The notes beneath the pieces were generated by a model. That model was not told the origin of the DNA, ran no database searches, and saw only the letters and a list, made by a program, of their open reading frames with translations. 64,000 nucleotides of DNA. Origin: Symsagittifera roscoffensis (lineage: Eukaryota; Xenacoelomorpha; Acoela; Convolutidae). Numbering within the stretch: position 1 is the first letter of the stretch; each line of letters opens with the position of its first letter. The position numbers and the translations under genes were made by a program. Positions 33,229-47,000 of this stretch are shown here, piece by piece. The DNA lies in assembly GCF_963678635.1 (NCBI RefSeq), contig NC_087063.1, forward strand, positions 38,702,759 to 38,766,758. Reading direction: 5' to 3'.

Positions 33229-36200
33229 GTACTTTATAATAGTCATTTGCTTGTAATAAGCAAGAGGCATCAAATCGGAACATGGCTTTTTAAGAATCGA
33301 TGAACGTAGTTCAGACTGTATAGATCGGGATGTTTTTTTTTCAGGAGAAGTCTCAAAGGGCTCTAATATTTACAGAAGCGCATTCACACATTAATGCATT
33401 TATGAATGCACCTAGGTATATATGCACTCTTTGAGTTCAATTCACTTTCATCTGCTAAACAATAGGTAAGCTGCGCTTTCCAATTACAAAAGTGTTAAGG
33501 TCACGGAAAACGTTATCGACTTGTAGTTCTGATTGTTGCATTCGGGTGTGTTCTAGTTTTTCTTTTGTTTTCCACGCAGTCAAGAAACAGAAATAATCAT
33601 CGCAAAGATTAGTGATATATCTCATTAAAGCCCTTTAAAGTCGTGATTCGAACAACATCGGTTTGAAATTTTTGATTTTTCGTCTATTTTCGAGTGACTA
33701 AAGCGATCGAGTAACGCTTGTTATAAATAAAAGCTAGCAATTTTGGCTAAAAACAACTTGATTTTACTAAAAGGAATAATAGTTTTGGAAGCTTCATTTA
33801 GTTAGCACTTCTCTGGAAAAAAACGTTCAACAATATTTTTTGAAAATTTTCGTTTTTTTGTTGATTCGGTTTTTGAAGAAATTTGGAGTCTTTTATGCCT
33901 AATTCATTTAATTTCTACGCGTTCGTATAATTGCATCATCACAGGACTTACAAAAAAAGACTAACTTGAAGAAAAAGGAAAATTTGTTTCTTCTGAGAAT
34001 GTGGTCGAATTATTCTGTGCTTCTGGCACAACAACCCGCTATCCTTGTTGCGAAGTTTGAATTTATTTTTCAGATTTCCCAGCGGAATAAAAAATTTTTT
34101 TATTGATCCAGTTTTCTCAAATTGAGCGAATTTTATTTAAAAATGTTCATCTTTAAAGCTTAGAAGCCATATATTGTTTACTTTGAAAATCTATAGTCAG
34201 TTTTTTTTTCTGTTTCCTTTCATTGACTACTTTCCAACTGTCTGTTGGCTATGTTTTCAGTGAAGCACTTTGTCGATTATAATTATCGAATTATTTGATA
34301 GCTTATTTTGTTATAAAATAGAATTCGTTGTGTTATCGTGCACATTTGGCGCAGAGGACATTTGGCGCTTTTGGGACGAAAGTAGTCACAGGTACGAAGT
34401 CGACCAGGAGCTGTTCGTTGCGAACTGTCAAACATTCGGCACAAAAAATAATTGTTGGACTGTCTTGTCTGCTCATTTTTTGTCTTTTTGTTACTTATGG
34501 AAAGCTGGGAGATTCGATATGATACCTTTAAATAATGTTAACATAATGTCATTAATAATTAAGCAGAAAATTCTACTATAGTGTTTGTAGGCTATTTGCT
34601 TCATTTCAAGAAATTAGGTGCAAGCGTTCTTATTCCATTTTTCAAGTTATGTAGTTCTATCAAATTTGTGCCGTTGAAATCAAATGAAACGAGATGCCTA
34701 AATCTTCGTATTCGAATAATTTTTGGCGGATTCTGAAATTTTATTTTACTACCATTCTTAGTTTACAATCCGAAATCAAAGCCGGCGAGCATACTTCTAC
34801 AAGATTCTAGCGTAAATCAAAAAGAAACAAAACTAATTTTATTTTACGGTTTTCTGAATCGTTGGTTAAGTTCCAGTTTTTGTCATGTGAACATGCGGTT
34901 ATTTGACGTTAATTTGTTTACCGGAATGTTTGGCAGTTATGCTTACTTTACAGCACTTTTCTGGTGTTGTGTTGTGGTTTTCACATGTAACAAGATAGTA
35001 CGTCGCAAGAACATGTGCTGTCGAGTTCAATAACCTACATAGGTTAACGGAACTATAAACCATCTCATGACTTGTTTTTAGTCTGGTTATATTCTGGCGA
35101 CAGAACTGCGCAAAATAAAAGACATTTAAAATTTACAATGCAGCCAAATTGTTTACGAATAATTCAACCGTTTTGCAACAGAATGTCGACATACCATCTA
35201 TTCAAGATTCTTGCTCAAATTATTCAGCGTTTACTAGTCCATCGAGGTATTTCTTAGTGCATCTACAGAAAGCATGTTTCATAATCTAAATGTGCAATTT
35301 TTCTTTTTATAAAGGTTACATGATGGCTTGTCTTTGTCAAAATTTATCCAGCTCCCATTTAAACAGTAGAACCAAATACTAAATCGGCTCTTTTTCCTTT
35401 CCCCCCACCTGCAAATTTTTACTTGTAAATTTGTTGACTACGTTGTCCGATTGCTATGAAATTTTTCATACTGACTAATGAGCCCACGCAAACATATTTC
35501 GTCATCATACTCAACCTCATAAAACCGCTCGTTACACTAATATATTGAAGGTCGTGTGAGGTGGGGAAGGGGGATTAGGAAAAAGAGCCACTAAATCACT
35601 ACACTTTCCTCAAGAAACTGTCCCCCTGTTCTTTCAAGTTCTATTTTTGGAGTAAATGAACGTAGTGAAAACTTCACTATATGATAGCGATATTTTTTTC
35701 ATTTTTTTGTTTACGCTCAAATTCGAAGTCTTTGAGTTTGTTTACGCTCAAATTTTATTTTTTTTTGCAGATTGATTTTCAATTTGCAGCAATTGAACAG
35801 CATTTTTGTAAAGATCACGAAAAATGGTCGAATATTTTCGAAAGACGATAATAAGTTCAGATTTCCCTGCAGAAAAACTCTATTGATCCAGTTTTCTCTA
35901 ATTGCTTTAATTGTACCAAAAAATGCGAATCATAATTTAATTTGAAATTCCAGGAGCATCAAAGCCATTGATTTTTTGGTTGAATTTTGAAATTTATAAG
36001 AAATCGAAAACGTTTCTGCTTTGCGTTCATTGGCTCTTTTCCAGTCTGTTGGCTGTGTTCTTAGTTGCTGAACGTATTAATTCGGCTAAATAGGTAAAAG
36101 GTGTTGTTATCATATAAAATATCATGAAAAAGTGCTCTCAATAAAAAAAAACGAAGTAATTTTCAGATGTATAGGTCGATGTTTTTTTCTTCAGTTAAAG

Positions 36201-36636
36201 GTCTGAAAATGCTCTTACAACTAGAGTGGTGCATCATATACAATAAATGCACTAAGTTATACCTGCACGTTTGGAATTCAATTCAAGTTGATGTGCTAAA
36301 AGCTAGCAAATTGCGCTCTTCAATCACGAAATCGAAAATAGCGCAAAAAACATGAACGACTTCTAGTTTCGATTGTAATTTTCAGATTTCTCAACGGAGT
36401 TTAAAAACTTTCGTTTTAAAGGAAGGTAAACTCCATAATTGAACAGCATAAGTGTAGATATTTTCTTAAATTGGGTTAATTATATCAAAAAAATGATAGT
36501 CTTAGGTTGTTTTTGAATTTAAAAGAGCTATAATCTGATACATTATTTTTTCATCATTTTTTTGGTTTCCTTTTATGTTTTCTAACCTTCTGTTGGCTAT
36601 GTTTATTGTTCACCATGCCAAGCAGGGTAACTGCAT

Positions 36637-37600
36637 GGTCATTTTTAAATGACCATGCATTCTTAGTCAGTAAAAGGTCATTATTTCTTTGACAGGTAAT
36701 TATTTTCTAATGACTTCCTTCCTTTTACTTATAAAACTGTGTGATCGAAATATTGCTCAGGGCGGCGTATTTTTTTAAGATTGTTAGTTTTTGCTTTTAG
36801 GTAATAGCATTTTTGTTAACAAAGAATTATTTTTTTGCAGCTTTTTTATTTTAAATGTTTTTTAAGGTCATTTTTTTGATCATTTTTCTAGTTAAAATAA
36901 GTCAATATTTGGTCATTTTCTGGTTAAAACAATCAGTCATTATTTAGTTTGATGAAAATGTGGTCACCCTGATGCCAAGTTTCACTGCAATATGATAACT
37001 CTGAAAAAAATACAAAGTCGATGAACGTAGTTCAGACTTACATAGGTCGCGAATATTTTTTGTTAATTTTTTTTCAGGCAAATTCAAAAAATTACTTTTT
37101 CGCGGTTTGACTTGTGATTACTTTTTGAATTCAGTTCATTTACTCTTTGAATTCAGCAAACACCACTATTAAATAGTGAAAAACGTGATCAGCTTCTAAT
37201 TTCGGAAACAGAATTTAATTATCAGATTTCCCAGCGAAACAAAAATTTTACCCATTGATTTAGTTTTCTCAAATTGAGTTAATTTTATCCAATAAACTGT
37301 TAATCATAACTTGTACTAGGAGTTGAAAATGCTAATAACATTTAATTTTTTTTCTGTTTACTTGCGTTCATTGACTTTTCCAGCTCTCTTTCGGTTATGT
37401 TTTTAAATGTGAATTTTAAAATAAAAATTTTCTAACAAATGTCTACACATTTTACGAATTCCTAAACCCTAACTGAAATGAGAGCAAAGTGTCTCTGCAA
37501 TGTTGAACCTGAGACACATGGTGATGAAAAACACGTGACTTAGAACTGATAGCCAATCGGTCTTTACACTTAGTGTATTATTGAGAACCTTCGTTTTTTC
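36637..37600 (+). repeat. Segment R2, copy outside the triplicated units
   Basis: Matches 40259-41105 and 55002-56015, beginning atggtcatt and containing 'tgtgatcgaaatattgctcagggcggcgta' and short ggtcatt..tggttaaaa repeats. An R1 copy lies inside, and it ends with ctttacacttagtgtattattgagaacc. It lacks the 250-bp direct repeats that flank the copies in units A and C. Confidence 0.8.
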
Positions 37601-37984
37601 TAACCCAAGTTCGAATACAAATAAGTTGCTTTGATATTCGAATACTAATAAGTTAACACAGTTGATGCATTTTTAACTCATCAAATGAACCGAAAAAAGC
37701 TATTTGTTTCCAACAACAAAACAATCATAAAAATTCGATTTCAGAAATTTTCTTACTCAGTATATCTCTCAAAGTTTTTGAAATGCATAATTTATTTATA
37801 AAGTGGCTTTATGCTTTCTTATTTATTACTTGCAAAGTTAGCGTGGATGCCTCCAGGTTGTTATATTCTTATTTATTTTTGCAAAATTGTCTATTTGTAA
37901 CTGGCGCGAGTTTTGCTGAATCGCATTGGCAGTTTTTAGCTTTTAGCGTATGTAGCTTCTTTGTTCGTGAATTTTGTTTGTCGG

Positions 37985-38175
37985 TGGTTAAGCGTACGTG
38001 GCTAATGGTTTAGTGCGTGAGACTCAAGTTCTCTTGATTGCAGAAGGTCGCAGATCGAATCCTAGACCTAGCCTAATTTTTGCTAACTCGAAGCTTCTTT
38101 CGCTTTTAATGTATTTCAATATCTAGAGCTCTAGAGCTGCTTTTTTTCGCGTTCTTGCGAATCATTGCTCCTCTC
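37985..38175 (+). repeat. tRNA-derived SINE-like copy 3
   Basis: The body gcgtacgtggctaatggtttagtgcgtgagactcaag contains an A-box-like tggctaatgg, and agatcgaatcc (38052-38062) is a near-perfect B box. The downstream module 'agagctgctttttt..gttcttgc' is shared with copies 1 and 2. The upstream module is missing here, but a separate copy of it lies at 38565-38650. Confidence 0.65.
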
Positions 38176-40006
38176 TGAAAATATTTTCTTATATTACGAG
38201 TCAATTTTGAGCAAAAAAGGACAGAAATTTGTTTTTGAGAAAAGATGGTTGATTCAGTGTAGGTTGAATTTAAATCAAGATCTAATGTATACAGTGCTGA
38301 AAGATGTTTAGTAAGTTGTTTTATGATTCAAACAAAACCTTTTTTTTAATTTTCGAAAACAACTATTTCTCTTTCGTCAATGTGCTTTCTTCTTTTCACC
38401 ATATTGATTTCAAATGGAGTGAAGTTTTAAAGATGAGATGTAAGTCAAGGCTGCAGCGGAAACAAATTTCGATTATACAATAGGTGATTAAAACTTAATT
38501 GCAGTATTTTTTTAAACATGTTATTATCCAAGCGAGTAAGCGAGAATTGTTATAACCCGAGTCCTCTTTTTTCCTTTGGAACTAGCAAATAAAAGTGCTC
38601 TTTTTGGTGGCACTTCGCTGCAGAGCATTAGAATTAGTACTGGCAATTGAAAAACCTTTCCTTATCCGCTTCATTGATGTCTAGTGTCTTTTAACACTCA
38701 AGACCGCAAGTGCGACATTATGAGTCTCTTAATCTTTGGATTTGAGTCATCGATATCACCGAATAGCGACAAATTTATTTTCGAGGGAAAGTTAAAAAAA
38801 AAATTTCCTTAATTCATCTAGCCAACTTTTTTTCCTTCTGTCTATTGTTTTTGCCAAATGAATCTTCAGCTCTGCGTAAAACACATCATTTTGCTTTATT
38901 TAAAATGAAAAAAATTAAATGTGGGAAAGATTCTTTTTGTCGTTTCTGTTATTCCAATGTACCGTTACACAAAACATGTTTTTGAAGCCGGTGAAACTAA
39001 TTTTGTTCTTCAGCAACCTGCCCGCATCGAAGAGAAAATCATTTATTTCATAGCTAGAATCGTGCTACAAATGGAATGGCTTGGTTTAGAAAGCAAAAAA
39101 TATATTCCAGATTTTTCAATATTTCTATAGGTAGATTGCAACTAAAACTCAAACAATCGTTTTGGTGCCTTGTTGGTCGAATCAATTTGATATAAATGAG
39201 AAATTTTCTACCAATCCAATAAAATCGAATAATTTGCAATCAATTTGAGGCTCCTGGTCAAGCATGTGCCTAAATACTTCGCCACTCGATATGCAAATAA
39301 CTATGACATTTGCCTCATCTCAAAAGTTTGAATTGGACTCTGCAACAATTCAAAAACCACAGCGCGATCGATTTTTTTTGGGCCTACAATCAGTGTAATT
39401 TGAATACATCAAAATCGACGTTCATTTCTCTTTGTCGATAAGAAGCCAAACAGTATATGAAAGCTCGATGTATCAAATATGATCATTTTGTAAAAAGATC
39501 CAAATTTAAGGTTTTAGATTTAATTACAGTTTCAATTGTAATTTCAATCTGCTAAACACAAAATATGATAAATACGGCTTATAGAGAGTTAACACAAAGG
39601 TTTCGATTGGTCAACCTGACGTACACTTGCTTGCCTCTTTTCACTGTTTGTTTTATCTCGTTCAGATAGTGCAGCAATCAGTTTCTGCAAATTGAAGCTA
39701 AGGTAAGACTCACTAAAAAGCAGTCAAAATGGGCTCTGAAACACGTTTATTGATCGGATTCGCACTCTCCCATGGTGCTGCAGAAACAAGTCATTAACTG
39801 GGCTTGAAAAAATGAACTGAAATCTGTTGTCAATATCTTACAAACAAAACAAAAGTTTTTGCAATTGCATTAAGTTTACTAAGAGCTATTTATAGAATTA
39901 TCAATAATACAAAACAAACATTTTAAAAATAATTTTTGCTTCGCTATAAAACTCGTTCTAAATTGACGTTCAGAAAGAGAAATTCACTGCCAAAAAAAAC
40001 ACAGCT

Positions 40007-41394
40007 GGGCAACGGTCGAGAAAAAAGTTAAAAGAAAAGTTTCATACTAGTAGCATGCAACCGAATCAATATTGTAAGCATATAAAAAGAGTTCAGTTGA
40101 AGTTTTTCAATTGGAATATTTCAATTATAGGTAATTGGTTTACTTTTTACCGTTTTTGTTACTTCGACAATGATTTCATTGAAGTAGTAATTTTATCTCT
40201 TTTTTAATCAGCTAAATACTTTAAATTAACCCACGAAACACAAAACCAGATACCCTGCATGGTCATTATTAAATTACCCACTCATTCTTAGTCAGTATTA
40301 GGTCATTATTTCTTTGACAGGTAATTATTTCTTAATGACTTCTTCCTTCCTCTTACGTATAAAACTTTGTGTGATCGAAATATTGCTCAGGGCGGCGTAT
40401 TTTTTTAAGGTTGTTGGTTTTTGCTTTTAAGTAATAGCACTTTTATTAAAAAATAAATAAATTTTTGCAGCTTTTTTTGGTTTTGAATGTTTTTTAAGGT
40501 CATTTTCTTGATCATTTTTTTGGTTAAAACAGGTCATTATTTGGTCATTTTTCTGGTTAAAACAATAAGTCATTATTTGGTTTGATGAAAATGTGGTCAC
40601 CCTGATGCCAAGTTTCACTGCAATATGATAACTCTGAAGAAAAATACAAAGTCGATGAACGTACTCAGCTTCTAATTTCGGAAATAGAATTTAATTAACA
40701 GACTTCCCAGCGAAACAAAATTTTTACCCATTGATTTAGTTTTCTCAAATTGAGTAAATTTTATCCAAAAAACTGTTAATCAAAACTTGTACTAGGAGTT
40801 GAAAATGCTAATAACAATTAATTTTTTCTGGGAAATTGGGAGTTGAGATTTTTTCAAAAAACAAATCCATATTTTTTTTCTGTTTACTTGCGTTCATTGA
40901 CTTTTCCAGCTCTCTGTCGGCCATGTTTTTAAACGTGCATTTTAAAATAAAATTTTCTAACAAATGTCTACACATTTTACGAATTGCTAAACCCTAACTG
41001 AAATGAGAGCAAAGTGTCTCTGCAATGTTGAAAATGAGACACATGGTGATGAAAAACACGTGACTTAGAACTGATTGACAATCTGTCTTTACACTTAGTG
41101 TATTATTGAGAACCTTCGTTTCTTTCTTCCAAAAAAAGGCAGCAGGGCAACGGTCGAGAAAAAGTTAAAAGAAAAGTTACATACTAGTAGCATGCAACCG
41201 AATCAATATTGTACGCATATAAAAAAAGTTCAGTTGAATTTTTTCAATAGAAATAATTCAATTATAGGTAATTGGTTACCTTTTTACCGTTTTGTTACAT
41301 CGATAATGATTTCCTTGAAGTAGTAATTTTATCTCTTCTTTAGTCAGCTAAATACTTTAAATTAACACACGAAACACAAAACCAAATACCCTGC
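40007..41394 (+). repeat. R2 segment flanked by 250-bp direct repeats (unit A)
   Basis: Direct repeats 40007-40258 and 41145-41394 both begin gggcaacggtcgag and end taccctgc; they differ by about a dozen changes. Between them lies R2 (40259-41105), including an R1 copy near 40655-40935. The period is 1138 bases. Unit C has the same arrangement; unit B has only one copy of the repeat and no R2. Confidence 0.85.
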
Positions 41395-41943
41395 GCAAAT
41401 CAATTACCGCAAATTTCATCTCAGCTAATCAAGAACAAAAACATGATAGAATCTTGTGGCGGAAACTTTCCTGCTATTTGCTTTAATTGAAGGACTTGAA
41501 GGACTAAGATAAAATTAGTCAAGGTTTAATTCATCTTGATAGTATAAATAAATAAGTAACTTCAATATATCATGTCATGACAAATAAACTTTGTCTACTC
41601 AAATCTTGCATAAGTTGACTAGAGAGTGAATAGATAAGCTGCATAGAATTGACCTATTGTTTGACCGGTCGATAACAACCTTGATATCCAAAAATTGATT
41701 AACAAATTAAGATAAGTATGACCTCATAAATAACACAACTAACACTGCACCACATTTCCCCCTCCAGAGAAAATTCGAATGGGACATATGAGTTTAGAAG
41801 AAAAATGACTATTGTAAAAACAGTTTAAAGCGAAAGAAACTTAAGCAGCTATTCATGACGGAAAAGTACTAAAAAATATACAACATTTTTGGACAAAATT
41901 GCTAATACGAGATTAATGACTATTGAGTTTAAAGTGATTGAGT

Positions 41944-44010
41944 TTAATTTTCGTTTCTTCGCATCGGATTATCTGACGACGATTTAGTGTTCGGAAAGCG
42001 AGTGAAATTCCGGGTGCATCCTGTGGCCTCTTTGGATGAACCCACCCTGAGTTGTTTCACTTGAACAGACTCCTCTTGATCGGCTTGGGCGAATCTGACC
42101 CCCTTATTCGGAGAAACGACAACTGGACTCATTGAAGCTTGTGGCGAAACAGAAGGTGAGGCAATTAGATTCACAGAATGCCGAATTGGGCTGCCGTAAA
42201 AAAGTTTGCTTCTTTTGGCGGGACGATGTGCGTGAGGAGTTGGATGCCGAAGAAGTGTTGCCATCATTTTCCGAACCAGCCGCCGAGGTATCGCGTCGCG
42301 AAGGGCCTGGTACTGCCGAATTTGAACCCGCAGAGCACTCTTGTGATTTCGGTACCGAGGAATCATCGTCTGAAGAAATTGGGATCAGATCCGTGCAGGT
42401 TATCAGTGAAGAATTTGAAGGTGAAGGTGCCTGAGTTTTAATACTAATAGGCGCAACCGGGAGTAAATTTCCTGACGTAGAGGAAGAGGCCGTAAGGTCC
42501 ACAATAGGAGTGGTGTCGCGAATAATTGGACGAATGCCTGGGGCATCCAGAATAGTGTCTTCAACTGATTTGCGCGATGACGAATTTGCACGGAAAGGCG
42601 TTGATGAAGACAATAGGATCGGAGGCCGTGAGCGAACAGGAATTGAAACCGTTTTGGCGGTGATACGCGTCCTCTGAGTGGGCGGCTTGATTGGGCGGTT
42701 TTCCTCCGGCGAATTCAAACACGACGAAGACACGATGGGGCGCTTCTCCCCCCTTTTTGATCGGCGTTGCCCTTTTACCTGAAAAACCTACAGAAGTTGA
42801 TTTAAGACGCACCGCAAGATGATTTCTTCTTATTACTTTATCTTAATCAGTATTATATGTAGACCCAGTAACTCTGACAATTTTACCTTTGAAAGGTTTG
42901 AATAGTTCCCGACCAGACTTCCAATTAAGAAATTTGCTAAATATTTCCACCTTGCTCGGATCATTAATAACTAATTAATCCAAGTTACATTTTGGTTGAG
43001 ACGGACGAAGTTGCTCTGCCGGCATTTGATCCCAGAACCGAAGAGTACCGGATGATAGATTGGCCCTGAGAGTAGCCGCAAGCACCTGGTTTCGTTCAGT
43101 GAGGGTTTTGAGAGCTTTGATGCCCTCATCATGCGAAAGGGTCTTCTTTAAGGCTAGCCACTGATTTGTTGACTTAGCAAGGTTCTCTAGTGCTCTGTAA
43201 GGAGGAGTTTCTGAAACAGATTCCGTAGGTCCCCCAAAATATGGCGACACTGTTGGGCTTGATTGACCCTTCTTGACAAGCTTGATTCTGGGTCGGCTGT
43301 CACATTGCTCCCGACGCTGTTTGGCAGTGAGAAGATCTCGCTCCAACTGTTGATTATCTAAATTAACACGCGAGGATAGACGCTCCGCCGCAAGAGACAA
43401 TTCCGTATTCGGTGGTCGACCAAAGTGCAATTCAAAAGGTGAAAACCCCGTAACCGAGTTTTTAGTCACCCGAATATCCTCAATAATGTCCCGAAGTGTG
43501 TCTTTTACATTGGAAAAATGCGGATTTAATCGAGAAGCTCCCAACCGACGCTTGATGGTCTGAATGGAACAGTCCACCAAACCGTAACCACGATGGCCGC
43601 CGACCGGACAGAGTTGCTGATAAATATTTTTCTCCTTAAAGAATGTTTGGACCAACCTATTGTTTAAAGCCAAATGGTCTGTTTCAATTGATTTGGGAAT
43701 ACTTTGATGTTAAATATAAGTTTTTAAGAACTTAATTATCTTTTTACCCCAGTGGATCGAATAATCATAGCTGACAGATACTTAGAGTACCGGTCGATTG
43801 CGACCAAGATGTATATATACTTTTTAAACTGCAGAATCTAGAAGAGGACCCGCATAATCGAGCTGGAGTTCCTCATTTGGACCGGACAAGAGAGGTAAAA
43901 GATTGGACGAAATAAAGGAGGCGTTACGTGAGTGAAAGAGTACAAAACTAGCAGGTTCTTGCAAAACCAGATACTAAAAAAACTCTGGATGGGGTTGAAT
44001 GGTTTGTCAC
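41944..44010 (-). pseudogene. LTR-retroelement integrase/3' pol relic, unit A
   Basis: Sense direction is right to left. It opens with an integrase core stretch (ELQLDYAGPLLDS near 43850-43885, then a 1-base frame change, VAIDRYSKY near 43785-43800). It continues in 43673-42975 with QQLCPVGGHRGYG and the last catalytic region GLVDC, where units B and C have GLVER. After a stop at 42972-42974 the same frame continues with FKGKIVRVTGSTYNTD, a C-terminal integrase subdomain, and a second stop. It ends in a Ser-rich tail, broken here by one extra T in a T run near 42755. An overlapping frame (42366-41944) gives a basic 140-residue product. No RT or gag is present. Confidence 0.75.
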
Positions 44011-47000
44011 AAAAAAACTCACGTTAACTGTAGTTGTTCGTTTATAAAAAATTAAATAATTTAAATATAACAAATTCATAATTGTAAATTATTCAATTTG
44101 AAAAAACTATTTTTTTTGCGCCGAGAAAAACAGCTCGAACACTATTTGTTTCACTCACAGCGAGTAATGCGAGCAATTCAAATTAAAGTTATAAGCAAAA
44201 AACAAGTTTTGAAACCGTATTCAGCGATTTCCCTGTTTTTTTCTTTTGTGAAGCAACCAATATTTAATTGAAGCCGTTCTGAAGCCAATCAAGAAACCTG
44301 AGTTCGGGGATCTTCTATGCTTAAGCGGCCACTACCTGTTTTTTGTGAAATTGTTATGGCTTTCGGAAAATCTAGTTTTTGTAATTTTGCCCGTTATTTT
44401 GAAATTTCACTTTTCTGGAAAAAAAATTCTATCAAATATGAAATAATTACAACGTTTTTTTTTCCAACTTTTGCGATATTGCATCATGCCATGTTATCTC
44501 TGAAACATGTTGTTGCCTCTGTTATGTTATGGAAGAACTGTTGAATCGCTATGGAAGAACGAAATTTATCCAACAAATTTTTTCTTTCTCTGCTGCTGCC
44601 GTATGCAACAAAATTCAAAAAGTTGTTAGATTCGTGCTGTTTATAGAATTTTGTAGGCGCAATCTGAAGACTCAATTTTTTGTAAATAATTCTAACTCTT
44701 AAAATCTTTTGTGGCTTTTGTATAAAAGTGTAACTATTTTTTTCGTATTGTTATAATGGGTTCAATCAAAAAAATTTTTGATACTGAAATTTTATTTTCA
44801 CAAAAAGTTTTGTTTGAAGAATTTTTGATGATGAAGAAACAACATGGAAAACAAAAAAATGTTGATAAAAAGTATAAAAAACTCATGATCAGAAAACGCT
44901 AATCATGCAGCTTCGACATATAGAAATTTACTAATCATACAAATTTCATGCAAATTTTTCAAAACCAAAAACATAAAAGGTCTATGATTGGTATTTTATC
45001 AGTAATCATGATTAAATTTTTTTTTCATCATTTTTGGTTGTTTTCCCAACAAAAGAAGTGAATAGACTCTTTGTTTTTTCAAAAATTTTGAGTTCCTGAG
45101 GCATTGAAGTTCTTGCGCATAATATGCATCAAGGCCAGCCTAAAACTATGAGATAATTTACTCGAAAGATAGAGTTCCAGTTACGTATGGAACTCTAGCT
45201 TTCGAGTAAAAATTTTACAGTTCCATTTACAATTTACATATTATAATTATAGTTGTTTTGATAACTTTTTGTTACCCCTATTGAAATGGTTGGAACAACT
45301 GAGGTACAGTTTGTATGCGAATGTGCTTCAAGTTTTTTGTTTTCCACACAAAATCAGGTACCACAAATAATCACCGGACTGAGTTGAGAAATATATCATC
45401 AAAAAGTTTTTCAGTTTTCGCTCGAACTAAATTGGAAAATCTCAAACATTTTTCCAGTGTCAATAGAAACCGGTTTGAATTTTTTGATTTTCGTCCAATT
45501 TCGAGCGAGTGAGCCTGGCTTACATTAACTTGCTTATGCTCAATTTAAGCCTTGAAAGTTTTCTTATAATCAAGTGAAGATTCTTACCATTTTTCCTTTT
45601 TCTAAAAACTTTTCTACAAAAACTAATTTGAATTTTTTTGCGATTTTGTAGGACTATGGTCGGTACATTCTGTGCTATTTGCTCCATAAACCTCTATCCT
45701 TGTTTAAATTGAGAAAATTGAGAAAATAGCTTGAAATTTTTGCGTGTCGGAGAAACCTAAAGCGAAGAGTGGGATAGACTCGTTCTCTGGCAATCGATTC
45801 GATAGGACCTACATTCCTTTGAAAAATAATCAGAACTTTTCCTGGTTGTTTTCCTTCCGTGTTCACTAATTTCCAACAAATGTTTTTTGGTCAAGCAAGG
45901 ATATGAAGATTGTGAAAAACCAATTAAACTTCAGTCCGAAAGTCAACCCATATGCTGATTTTATTGGCAAATGTAGAATTATCAGAGTTGCCCTGCAGAA
46001 AATCGCATATATTTTTTTCTTGATTGTGAAAACCAAATGTCTTGAAAGCAACGCGAATTAAATTTGTTTTTAATGGTTTTACGTTTCTCGGGTATTTTTA
46101 TTGTTTTTAGCGATGTTTTTTTTGCGTTAAAGAACAAAATAAACCATCAATTTTAAAGATGATTTTTTTTGTCCAGCTTGGAAAATCCACGCCGAAATCT
46201 CTCGGATAAAAACAGAGGATATTCAGAAAGTTTTACCAATATAGTCGAAACTATGTACAAATTTTATTGCATTATATCGCATTATAAATCTCTAGGTAAT
46301 TTGAAGAAAATCTATTTATTTTGCCATGTAATCTCAATGAAACCTACAGTTGTTTCAATAGAACGCCCAAAAAAATTTTACTTTTGAACTTTGAATCTAA
46401 GAATAAGAACAGCAAAAATTGGGACTATTGAACAATAATTAAAAAACATCATCAGTCTAAATTCAGTTTTTCATAGAAGTTTTCTAAACTTTTGATTGTT
46501 TCCAGCTGAAAACAATTTAAGGCAATCAATTTGCCACCGGACAAACAATTTAAAGCAATCAATTTGCAACCGGGTAGTATACTAGACTATTTCCTCCCGT
46601 AAATAATGTTTTTTCACAGAATAACTCAAATTAGTGGTTTTTTTCTCAGTCTGTAATATAACAGACAGTGTTCATGCATAACTGTGTTTCAGGTGCCCAT
46701 TTTGTTCGGAGTATGTTTTTATGTTGGTTTTTAAACTTTCAACTCGGTATATCAGGTTTCTCGTTTCGTCTCTCTTTTTTCCTTTAAGCGGCCTAAAAGG
46801 TTTAAGTTTACTTTATATCGGCTTAGTTTGTGTCTGCTCAGGTATGGTCGGCTCTGTTATTGCTTTCAAAAGTCTTTATTGTCCGTTTTTCGTAGAAGGA
46901 CATTTTTTGAATACAAAATCAAGACAAATTATGAACAAGTCGGTAGATGTTCGTGATTTTTTCTGCGGATTTCAATTTTCGGTCTGCTAGTTTGCCATGC

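Larger units (their letters stand above)
33229..39176. other. Repeat-filled region downstream of the arylsulfatase exons
   Basis: No exon continuing the sulfatase was recognised. The region contains R1 copies at about 33475-33540 (short), 34060-34260, 35805-36065, 36340-36605 and 37165-37410, all in plus orientation. It also has one copy of segment R2 (36637-37600) and SINE-like sequence at 37985-38175 and 38565-38800. If the gene is intact this is a long intron; if not, it is intergenic. Confidence 0.6.

Noticed and set aside
33170..33255. Splice donor at 33170 (gcag|gtaaca) ending arylsulfatase exon 2
   Set aside because: Reading through gives sequence that still fits the family (EPLQV, then an Ile-Gln-x-Lys-Arg-Asn-like stretch), so a donor at 33229 is preferred.
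38921..39130. 69-residue plus-strand frame before unit A
   Set aside because: No family resemblance, no splice context, AT-rich codon pattern; likely chance.
42132..42441. Plus-strand acidic frames in units A, B and C (42132, 49288 and 57081 regions)
   Set aside because: Antisense to the Ser-rich and basic minus-strand frames of the integrase relic; no independent support.
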